Positions 11,801 through 23,800 of a stretch of 64,000 bases of DNA are shown in pieces. This DNA is from Cepaea hortensis (lineage: Eukaryota > Mollusca > Gastropoda > Stylommatophora > Helicidae). Each line of letters starts with the position of its first letter. The stretch's first letter is position 1. The stretch spans positions 121,411,121-121,475,120 of the forward strand of contig OY992881.1 in the NCBI GenBank assembly GCA_963921405.1, in the 5' to 3' direction. The notes under the pieces were generated by a model, which was not told the origin of the DNA, did not search any database, and was given only the letters and a program-made list of their open reading frames with translations. The translations under genes and the position numbers were made by a program.

Positions 11801-14800
11801 ATGCTTTTTGGTTAGCGATCTTTAATTCAATTGAGACGAGTCGAGTTTACACAGAAGAAGTGAGTGAGTACCAGAAACATCCATCACAGAAGAAGATCAA
11901 TCATCAGTGTTCCAGTTCCAGACCTCCTTCCATCAAGATACATGCATCAAGTTAGTTGCAATCCTTTACAGGACATAGCAGTCAACCCCAGCATTGTTTG
12001 GCTGTTCGTGATTCCTGGACAAGTTTTACGTTCAGTAGTTTGCCATTGCTTTCTGAATGACCCGCACTCATACCATTTAATTAAAAAAACCAACGCAAAG
12101 CGGTCTGCAGCCAAATTGCCCTCAACTATGTTTTGAACGCTGTATGTGGGATTACGAACTGTCCTTAACCAGCATCGAGACGGATTCAAATTTTGTCAAA
12201 CTGATACCGACCCACAGGTTGATTCAGCCCAAAACAGGTGCCAGGAAATGTATTGGGAAGTAAAGATGGCTGGTTTGATACTAACCACATCATCCACCTA
12301 GAGCTGATTGGACCATAAAACTATGGGTCCATAACTGTATGGCCAATTCGCCTTAAGGCTTATAAGTTAGTTGCATATCCTTTAAAGTAGGCTGCATTCA
12401 TCCTCAGCTTTTTTGGGCTGTTTTTATTTCTTGGAAAGTTTGTATTCAGTAGTTTGCCATTACTTGTAAAAGGGTCCTTTATTGGTTTCCAGAAGAAGAG
12501 ACGGGTCAATGACCATGGTGGTGGGCACAGAGCATTGAAAGCACACTGGGCATGAGACAATGGACTCACAAAGTATGATGAGAAATGGTGAAGACAGGCT
12601 TGCTTCAGGCAGAGTGGCAGGCTTCCATTCAGCTATCTAAAATAGAGATCATCTGTTGGATTTTTCCCCAGGACATGCTGGTGTGGTGGGAAATGAGCAG
12701 GCGGATAGACTTGCTGGGTCTGCACCACTTGGTGGGGTATTGTTGCATGATAAGGCAGATGTGGTCGGGGCCTGTTAGAATTGTGTGTATAGTGCAGAAG
12801 AATGGGTAGATCAACAGAGTCAAAAAAAGAATCATACAACCTTCTGAGCTTGGGACAAATGATTTAATCACTTGGCCAGATAGACCCCCAAGGCAATGTA
12901 ACTCGCAAATGATTGAGAGTCTTTCTGGCAGGTCATGCTGATAGCAACATTGTACAATGGAATTGCCACATGGAAATGATATTATTTTTTGTTTGCTCAC
13001 TTTAAACTCTAGCGTAGTCCATACTGGACTGATTTTCTGAGTGGGTTTGCTTTCCCTGTTACGAGTGTCCCTTGCCATCAGGCGAACCCATTCCGACTTC
13101 TGATATACTTGTAATTTATGTCCCCAAGTCAAGGACGGAAAGTTAACATTTTAGTCCAGTTGACCAGTGTAGGAGTTGAACCCTCTACCTCGCCATCAGC
13201 ACATCAGAAATTTAAAAGCGAGCGCTCTTGTCCATTCACCCATACTTACCTCTGGTAACGATATAATTAAATTAGAATATTATTTAGGTAAACTTGCTAT
13301 ATTGTTTACACAAAGAACCTATACATTTTTTAGCAAGTTCCTTTGAAGGACCACCAAAAACCTTCTTAACACGAGATAAATTCCAGTACTTTAAGCCGAA
13401 CGTGCAAGTAGAGCTGGACAATCCGGAGCGCTGGGAAACAGTCTCCGAAATCTACATCAGAGGTCAGTAGGTTATGCTGTTTTTACTTCCTGTGCTGTTT
13501 ATGGTCATAATTGTCTTGGCTTGATCATTCCTGGTCCTGATCGCATTGATCTGCTGTTGTGATGGTAATTGACTGGTGTATATCTCGATCTCTGTTGTCT
13601 GCAATTATGTTATCTCGACAGGGTAATTACCCAATCTACATCGTGATCACAGTTTCTGCAATTGTGCTGTCTTGGCTTGGTAATTCCTGGTTTGTATCAT
13701 GATGGCATTTATTTCCAATGTTCTCTTGTGACGGTAATTGACTAGTGTGCATCTTGATCTGAGTTGTCTGCAGTTGTGCTATCTCGACAGGGTAATTACC
13801 CAATCTACATCGTGATCACAGTTTCTGCAATTGTGCTGTCTCTACATGTGCAATTATTTTTCTAAATCATCATCACAAATGTCTGTAATTATTCTATCTC
13901 ATCTGGGTAATTGCCCAGTGTAAATCTTGATCACAGTTGTATATAATTTTGCTTCTCAGCTGGATAATTACCTGTGTAAATCTGTTGTTTGTAATTGTGC
14001 TGTGTCATCTCGGTGATTACTCAGTGTAAATCTTCATCACATTTGTTTCCTCCGGAGCCGGAGAGTATCTGCCTGCTTGGCGAGGAACCACCAGTCTGCA
14101 CACCAATAAGCCAGACATGGGACAATGGATATTCACGCAAACCTCAGGTCCGGTATGACATCACATTGATGTTGGACAACAGGGTGTCTTCATCCAACAT
14201 ACAGGACTTCACGCTGGAGTTCACAGCCAGCGAACACAAGCAAGCAAGCATCACATTTGTTTATAAATGTGCTGTCTAAGCTGGATAATTACCTGTAAAT
14301 CTGTTGTCTGTGATTGTGCTGTGTCAACTGGGTGATTACTCAGTGTAAGTCTTCATCACATGTGTTTGTAAATGTGCTGTCTCAACTGGGTAATTATCCT
14401 ATGCAAATCTTGATCAGAGGTATCTATACTTTTGTCCGTCTCAACTGGGTAGGTACCCTGTGTAAATGTTTTGTCTGTAAATGTGCTGTCTCAACTGGGT
14501 AATTATCTGTAGCTCCAGTGATGACCTCCCCAGGAGTCTCCAGAAAAATTGCTATCCTGATCTGAATGATGCAGGCCAGAGAATGAACCCATAACCTCCA
14601 GAACGCAAAGCAGTTAACTTAACCACTTCACCATGGTGATCCTATCCTCTATCCTACATGCTGTACAGTATGTTTCCCTTAGTTTACAGCAACTGCCATA
14701 CCAATAGTTAGGATACTTCTGAAGTCAGAGTGGGTTCGCCTGGCGAGGGAAACTGGTAATAGGGAAAGCTAATCCACACACAAAAATCAGTCCAGTGCAC

Positions 14801-17800
14801 ATGTATAGATCATGGTTGAGTTCAAAGCGAATAAACAAGAAAATTAGTTCGGATGAATGAAATATGTAGCAGTCATTTGTGCACATTTTTCATGTGTTTA
14901 AAATACATATATTGTTGTTGTTTCTGTTGTCTAAGATTAACAAAATAAACTATATATGAATTAAATAATGTATGAAAGGAGAGAGATAAGAAAAGCAGAA
15001 TGCCAGACAGGCCTGCATAACAAAATTTTAACCCTTTGAAAATAAATGTTTGTTTATTTGTTCTGCTTGTCTGTGTTTCTATCTAAATAAAGTTCATTCA
15101 TTTGTTGATTTGTTTATTTGTTCCTTCTATCTATCTCATCTGACAGGCTGGAAGATTGATGAGCCAATGATGGGAGTACTCCAGCAATGCTGGCCTGCCC
15201 TTCTCAGACTTAACACCATCAAGTAAGCTCAACCACTCACTTGTCTACATTACTGTCAGAAAAATGATCTCTTTTAAAACCTCTTCACCATCAAGTAAGC
15301 TAAACCAATAAATTGCCCACATTACTGTCAGCAATGTGATCTCTTTTAAAACCTTTTCACAGAGTTCACACCATCAAGTAAACTAAACCACTCAATTGTC
15401 TACATTACTATCAGCAATGTGATCTCTTTTAAAACCTTTTCACCATCAAGTAAGCTAAACCACTCAATTGTCTACATTACTATCAGCAATGTGATCTCTT
15501 TTAAAACCTTTTCACAGAGTTCACACCATCAAGTAAGCTTAACCACAAACTACAATTTTCCACATTGCTGTCAACAATGTGAGCTCTTTTCATTGATTAA
15601 GTGCCATGAGATTAATAATCGTATTAAGCAATTTCTTGTATCTGGCATGGGCTTATATATCGTCGAAATGTTTTCCCTGCATTATAATACAACATGTCTG
15701 CTACCATATTAACAACTTTTAAGTCATAACTGTGACACACCCCTCTTCCCTTTTCCCACCATCCATTTTTGTTTGGTCAAAACGTACTTTTTGTTTGGTC
15801 CTGAATCAGTTAAAAATCTGCAAAAATGACCCCGATAATACAGTCTCAATACAAACCTACGACCTTTGTAGTACAAGGCAGGTGGCTTGAAAATGTTGCT
15901 ATGGAGACCACAGGCCTTACTTCTTTTGCCATCATCTGCATCACCTTCCTAGTTTGCTTTGCCCAAGCTCCATTTGTGGACAAACTGTATGGGGGTGTTG
16001 ACAACCTCAAGTCAATTGCTGCTTTCTCTCAACATATTCAGGTTGATGCCTGCAGTTGTACAAAACAGAGGAAGAAGATCTGTGCAATTTGTTTATGTGT
16101 CTCGAGCGGAGGAGCACAATTGGAAGGGTACAAGACTTATCCTGGTGCGAGGAAATGCAATCTAAGACTAAATGTCATGACATGGCAAGTTCTAAGCCTT
16201 AGTTGGCAACTGGTCTAGGATGGAAGCTGCAACAGGCGGACAGTTAGAGCATTGCTTTGCTGATCTGGCAGCTCCTGCAGCTTGTCTTATTCCAAATGTA
16301 TTGGCATTACCTTTCCTCTGGAGCAAACTAGGCAAGCTGAGAGAAGGATCATGCTGCATGGGCAACTCATGGTCTCTGCAATACAGCCCAGGCTTTGTGC
16401 TATGGAGAGGTATAACTCCATCCCTGGTCTTACCACCATGTGTTGTAGGTATTGTGCCTTTTTCTGAAGCAAAATGTAACAAACTACAATCTGTCAAGAC
16501 TGTAAGGTGCCAGTGAGTTGGTAAAATGAAGAAATTCTTATGAAGTAAGCTCGTCCATGGAAGGTAGAAAAAGAATTCTTGCATGTTACATAAAACCAGT
16601 TTTAATACATAGCTGTCACTCAAGAGGAAAGTCCCTGCAACAGCCGAGCCCTGACAGATGCAAGCTTTTTCCCAGGATCTCATGACTTGAAATCAACACA
16701 GTGGACTCAGGAGTTGGAACTCACGTCTTCTGGAGACCTTCCAACCAAACTCCAATAATTGAGCTTGATAAAAAAATAAGTTTCTTTCTAACAGAGGAGG
16801 AAAAGACAGTGAAATTCATGCAAGAGACAACATTGCAGAATTAGGCAAATGTCAAGTGGATGACAGAAGAACAAAGGTAGTTTCTGAGCAGATATACTAG
16901 TTCACAGGTATTGATTGTCACTCATAGAAGTAGAGAACAGGACAGAGGACACTCTCATCATCATCCATTGCTTTGCCGGCTGGCATGGGCAATCTTGCCT
17001 CTCCACAAATTGCGATCTCTGACTGCAATTATCAATTCATGTGTTGATTTCCTTCCATGCCATGATACAAGACTGCTAAGAATCTTCTCACGATGTCTTC
17101 CTCTGTCTCTCTTTCTGCAAATCTTTCAGATTGTCACAACATGTTCCAGTTTTAGTCATCTCATAACAAGTTGTTGCATATCCTTTACAGGCGTAGCAGT
17201 GAACACCAGCATTTTTTGGCTGTTCGTGATTATTGGGCAAGTTTATGTTCAGTAGTTTGTCATTGCTTTCTGAACGACCGGCACACATAACAGTTCATTA
17301 AAAAAAAAAACAATGTAAGGCGGTCTGCTGCCAAATCGTCCACAGCTGTGTTTCAAACATGGGTATGCTCGATTAGTTTAGTTTAGTTTAGTTTAGTTTA
17401 GTTTAGTAGATGGATCAACATCACGGCACACGGGTGCAACCCATAAGTGCTCCGTTCTCCTCCTAACTCAAACCTGAGTCTGGAGAAACTCAGCTCAGTG
17501 CACGAACTCCGTAGCACCGCCGAGGATCCTGAAATACTTTGGGTAGATTTTTAACTCGAAATTTTTTGCCCGGGCAGCGCCGTTAGGCTACTCTTTTTCG
17601 ATTTCTAACTGCCAAGGGATTTTTTACATGCGCAGCAATACACACGGGCGTCCGATCTCACTACCCAGAGACCAGGGGAAATTTATTACTAGAAGTCCAC
17701 GAGAAAAAAATCCCGGCATCACCGGGGCTTGAACCCAGGACCTCCAGCACTCAAGGCGGACACCATACCTCGAGACCACGCAGCCCCCCCCCCCCCCCCC

Positions 17801-20800
17801 CCCAACGCAGCTCGATTACAAACAGCGTCCGTAACCCCTTCACCACAGAGCCGGCTGTCTTCTCACAACATGGCCAAATAATGATGACTGCCTCTTTCTG
17901 ATGTTTGTGATAAGTTGTCTTTGTGACTCAACTTTCCTTAAAACATCTTGATTGCTCATTTTGGCTGTCCAATTAATTTTCAGCAATTGAAGACACACTA
18001 GACAATATAAAAATTGAAAACTACAATCATCATCCCAGGATGGTAACTTCTTCTTATAGTCCATGTCATGTGGCGTTGGTGATCATGTTTGTCCATGTGT
18101 CATCTGTCTTGAATACAGCCAGTCATTTTGGATACTGATGATATTAAACTGTCTAGCACAGTGGTTCTCAACCTTTTTTGGCCCATGTACCCCTTCACCA
18201 TATGTTCAGAATGACATCCACCCCCCCCCCCACCTCCTTTCATATTTCCTCCTTATAAATCCCCCCTACCCCCACCCCTACACAGTATACGTAAAAATGG
18301 AAGCTAAATTTAATAACACATACTAGGACAAGTCTAGACATCTACATAAAATGTGTTTTGCGAGTCTACTTACGTTACAAAACAAATTTCAGAAGGGCGA
18401 GAAGTACAGAACTGTAAATTATGGAGGGAAAAACAATATCAAGTAACAGGTTCTTGTATTAACGTGATCTCGAAATAATCGGGGGGGGGGGGGGGGGGGG
18501 GGATTCCCAACCGGTTGAGAACCACTGGTCTAAGATATCTCCTGTTCATCTCCCTCTGCCTCTCCTCCCCTCCACCTTTCCTGTTGTCACGACTCAGCTA
18601 TAACTTTCAATTTGATGTTGTCTAGTATGTCCTTCAATCTCTACTTTCTTAGTAATGTACACTAAAAGTTAAAATAGCAGTTTTGTATGCTTGTGTATAT
18701 TAATTAAACTCAGAGATGGTGGAGAGTTAAACTGTTTTCTGCTCTCTCGCTTGGAACTCACGCATAGTCCATACTCGTCCTACTATTTATTGTGCACAGG
18801 ACTGATTTTTGCATGTGGGTTAGCTTTCCCTATTACCAGTGATCCTTGCCATTAGGCGAACCCACCCCACATACTGAGGTACTTGTAATTCACATCCACA
18901 TGTCAAGGATGAGAAGACAACATTTTATTCTAACTGACTGGTGTAGGGATTGAACCTGCTACCTTGCCATCAGCAATACCAGAAATATAAGAATGAGTAC
19001 TCTTTTTTTGGAGCACAATGTAACAAACTATCATCTGTGAAGACAGCAAGGTGCCAGTAGAGTGGATGTATAACTGTGCAAGTTTGTGTAAATTATGTAT
19101 GTGTGTATGTAGGTATGTACATAGCCCAACTGACTGGTGTAGGAGGTGAACCAACTACATCGCCATCAGCACACCGGAAGTTTAAGAACAAGTGCTCTTA
19201 TCCATTCAACCCTGCTGATCTCCTTCTGCAACAATATAATAATCATAGTAACATTGTTTCTGCTTTATTCCAGTCTTTGGAATGCTGGCCTCACTGATGA
19301 AACATTGCATGTCCTGGCCACATTTCTGCCCCAATGTCTGCATTTGAAGTAAGCCAGGTTGCATTATTCTGTTAAGTATATTATTTTTCAGGAGCTTTGG
19401 TAACACAGTGACTCGCGTGATACCTGAGCCCATAAAGGGAAGCAAAGAATAGGAACACTGTAACCTGTCATGGGGAAGGCAGAGAAGTAAATATCTAGAT
19501 GGCATGGCCATGTGGCTTGGTTGAGACAAGAACACGGAGCTGATCCATGACTCTGGTGATCATGTGAGATGGTGATTCATGACCACACACGCTTTCCGGC
19601 ATGGCATATGATGGATGGACATGACAGAATCACCATTGAGGAGCTCATAGACAGAACTAGACAACTGCCAGTGAATCAAGAGGGAAAGAAAAGACGCTGA
19701 TGCTGGATAGGACACACTGAGACAACCTGAGATTAATGTAACTAGAAAGGCCATTGTCTGGAATCCTTAGGGCAAAAGAATCAGAGGAAGACCTAGGAAC
19801 ACGCGGAGTAGAGAAGTAGAAACAGAAATGAATCATATCGGGAGAACATTGATGAAACTGCATGGGAATGAATCAGGAGAGGGGAGCTTGGAGTGAGTCG
19901 GTTGAGGGCCTGTGTCTCAATGGGAGTCTCTGTGGCAAAGTGTCAAGCTATCTGCCTCATGCTGCGAGGGTTGAGGGTTCGATTCCGGGCCGTGTCTTTC
20001 TGTTCACAAGTGCATTTTTCTTGGGGACTCCAGGGGGTCATCGCTGGAGCTGTGGAGTTTGTGTTTTGTGCAGCGCTTTTGGCAGCCTGTTCTGCGGAAA
20101 GAGACTGAGCCATATGGAATAATACCTGGTGCAATGAAGTCGACCCTGTCGACTTTTCTATGCCTCAGTGGGAGATCAAGGCAATGAATGAAGCACCAGA
20201 AAATGAGAAGTAGATTGTGAGCTTTACTAGAACACGATTACAAGTCACAAAATGGACGTTGCAGCTAAAGCCTTCATCTGCACAGAATAAACAAACACAA
20301 ATCGACACAACCACATGAAAAACACTACACGAAAATATAAATATAAAAGTTATGTATCTGTATCCTTGCTGTGGTTGGATATGTCTCCAGAGGGATCAGC
20401 ACATGTGATGACTGTAATGAGAGATAAAAGGAGATAAACGGTGAAAGAAGAAGATAGGGCTCTGGAGTTGACTCAACCTCAAAACAATCATGGAAATGTT
20501 CTGTTGCTCACATGATGATGATGACCCATACACTACCCTTTGTTCTAGGAAATAGAGGTCTAGCACTATATCCCCCAGGACTCGTGGTAGCCCAGTGGCT
20601 AGCAGGCTTGCCTGCCGGCCCAGTGGTCATGTGTTCGAATTCCCATCAAAGCAGATTTTTACACATGGACCCGAGCTTCCAGGTCAACCCAATGTTACAT
20701 GGGTGCCAGGAATTTTCAGGGGAAATAAAGGTTGCCGGCAGGGGTATTAACCACATTTGTTATTGAGTACCAGTTGGTCAATACAATTATGGGGCTGGCA

Positions 20801-23800
20801 TCTTATACCCTTATCAGATATACCCGTATCAGTTATACCCTTATATGAGGGAGCTTCACATGAAACCTTAAGTGTTGTTGTTTTTTTGGTGAATATATTC
20901 TGAAAAAGTAAAGAACAAATGTATCATTTTTCGATATAGTCACCACTGTGTTCAGTGCAAGTCCTCCAGCACCAGTGCTTGGATTCCTGTAGAAAAATCG
21001 ACTCTCGGGTCACTACTTTGCGTGCCTGACTGCCATGATCCATATTAGGTCATGGTATAGTCATGTCATAACCCAGATTAGACTAGGTCAGAGGTTATGT
21101 CAGTGTTCAGTAAATGGACACCTGGAACGTGAAAAGTGAACACTTTTCACACAGCGTGAAAATGCTGGTACTTGCTTCGGAGTTGGCACAAGGCGGATCC
21201 TAAAAGATTAGTCGGCGTTGAGCCATTGTCCAGGATGGACATGGTCCGATGTGTACAGAGAGCGATGGCTAACGAATATGCCGTTCTTTTAATAATCTTT
21301 TAGATTTGTGTTGAGTTCATTAGATGCACCTGTGATGTTGAATACTTGCAAGTGTAACTGAATTATATAATGTTCTTAGACGAATATAAATTGTGGAAAC
21401 CGTCGCTGGAGTCGCGTTGTGCATTCTGTTCATCATTGTTCGAGAGAAGGGAGAATCAAAAGGTAATAGCTAATGGTAACCAACTATAAGGCTTGAGCCA
21501 GAAGAAGTTATGTGCTAAACAGAAAGAAGAAGTAATAATATATATACTCCACACATAAAGTTCACGAACTCAAAGGCGAAATAAATAAATGGGAAGACAC
21601 AATCAGCGCTCAGATGATATGTGTGCTATATGTATGAACTGATGGACATGAGAAGATGTTGTAATATCAAGAATAATAATGCATTAATGGAAGCAGCCGT
21701 CAACTTGCCATCTGCTCTGTGGCAACGTGGGGGAACGAGACAGAGGAAATTGAAATTCCGGGGAAATAATATCTTAGACGGAAGATATTGTTCAGGAAAA
21801 GCAGAAATAATGAGAGTATTAATGGTTCTAACGGAACCCATTGGAAGAAATGTAATACTGGATGGTAATCGGTCTATCGATATTTTCCCATCTGAAGGAA
21901 TGTAATACTGGATGGTAATCCAGTGAAAGAGGAAAACTGGTGTGAACTTCTTCAGGAAAACAGCCTGTGAGTATGTGTTGGTTGCTGTTGTTTGATTGGG
22001 TGTTTGTCTTACTGTTGCTTCTTTTTTCGTCTGGAGTATGGGAGTATGTTAATTTAAATCTCTTTTCATATTACTAATTTCAGTCTCTAGTTCTTTTTTC
22101 CTTGTGTTTTTAGGCCTTCCAATATTTTTTTTTTTAAATTAAAATTTGTCCTGGAATGCCAGATTGGGAAGCTGAAAATGAGCACCAGGAAATGTCATGG
22201 GAAATAAAGTTGGCTGGCATCTTATTGACCACATCATTTATTGGCAGCCATTTGGTCTATACAAATATGGAGTTAACAACATGTACTCCGTATGTCTCAA
22301 GTCATGGAAAAGTAATTTGTGCTTATAGACACGACATGTGTATTTAGAAACAAGTAATTTGTGCTTACAAACATGAAGTTTGTATGTAGAGACAAGTAAT
22401 TTGTGCCTATAGACATGAAATGTGTATTTAGAACATTTCTATTTAGAGACAAGTAATTTATGCTTATAAATATAAAGTTTTTATGTAGGGACAAGTAAAT
22501 TGTGCTTATAGATGTGAAATTTTTATATAGAGACAAGTAATTTGTGCTCACTGACTTGAACTGTGTATGCAGAGACAATTAATTTGTGATTATAGACATA
22601 ATATTTTATTTAGAGACAAGTAACTTGTGCTTACAGACATGAAGTTTGTATGTAGGGACAATTAATTTGTGTTTATCAACATGAAATTTTTAATTAGAGA
22701 AAAGTAAATTGTGTTTATATGCATCAAATGTGTATGTAGAAACAAGTAATTTTTTTTTTTTTTTTTTTTTTTTAAATAAAAATTGGTCCTGGAATGCCAG
22801 ATTGGGAAGCTGAAAATGAGCACCAGGAAATGTCATGGGAAATAATGTTGGCTGGCATCTTATTGACCACATCATTTATTGGCAGCCATTTGGTCTATAC
22901 AAATATGGAGTTAACAACATGTACTCCGTATGTCTCAAGTCATGGACAAGTAATTTGTGCTTATAGACACGACATGTGTATTTAGAAACAAGTAATTTGT
23001 GCTTACAAACATGAAGTTTGTATGTAGAGACAAGTAATTTGTGCCTATAGACATGAAATGTGTATTTAGAACATTTCTATTTAGAGACAAGTAATTTATG
23101 CTTATAAATATAAAGTTTTTATGTAGGGACAAGTAAATTGTGCTTATAGATGTGAAATTTTTATATAGAGACAAGTAATTTGTGCTCACTGACTTGAACT
23201 GTGTATGCAGAGACAATTAATTTGTGCTTATCAACATGAAATTTTTAATTAGAGAAAAGTAAATTGTGTTTATACGCATCAAATGTGTATGTAGAAACAA
23301 GTAATTTGTTCTTATAGACATGAAATTTGTATATAGAAACAAATAATTTGTGCTTCTAGACATGAAATGTTTATATAGCAACAAGTCTTTTGTGCTTACA
23401 GATTTGAAGTTTGTAAGTAAGCACAATTCATTTGTACTCTAAGACATGAAATTTGTATGTAAAGACAAATAATTTGTGCGCATAGATTTGAAATGCAAAT
23501 TTATAATTATGAAACATATGCTTAATAACATGGGATGTGATATGAGATTTGTTTAAAAAGCCTTAAAATCAATGGATAATTAAAAACCTATTATGAAACA
23601 TATACTTAAAAACATGGGATGTGATATGAGACTTGTTTAAAAAGCCTTAAAATCAATGGATAATTAAAAACATGACACATTTTTCATCTCATATCCCAGA
23701 ATCAGCAACTTGTCACTTCGACACTGTAAAATCACAGACAAAGGGGCAGCAACCATTGGAACTGCTTTAGGAACTGCCTCGTCTGCGAACAAAAAACTGC

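Larger units (their letters stand above)
16955..18062 (-). mobile_element. RTE-like LINE copy split by a nested SINE pair
   Basis: On the minus strand the upstream part (17868-18062) reads INWTAKMSNQDVLRKVES, then ITNIRKRQSSLFGHVVRR. The downstream part (16955-17168) continues with the ICRKRD and SWHGRKSTH-like C-terminus and a CAT-repeat tail. The cut falls at FGHVVRR and is filled by the SINE at 17169-17867, with imperfect duplications tctcataaca and tctcacaaca on its two sides. Confidence 0.7.

Noticed and set aside
15826..16218. 130-codon frame with a hydrophobic stretch (FAIICITFLVCFAQ), possible membrane protein
   Set aside because: Its 3' half is family D repeat sequence, there are no fitting splice sites, and the LRRC71 frame does not need it.
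17745..17810. True tRNA gene on the minus strand (B box GGTTCAAGCCCC)
   Set aside because: It is the head of SINE 2 with TSDs and a tail; there is a second copy at 24357-24753.
21621..21905. 94-codon frame upstream of exon 6 as a longer exon
   Set aside because: It reads into the poison copy of the duplicated exon start and stops; the acceptor at 21897 gives correct phase.
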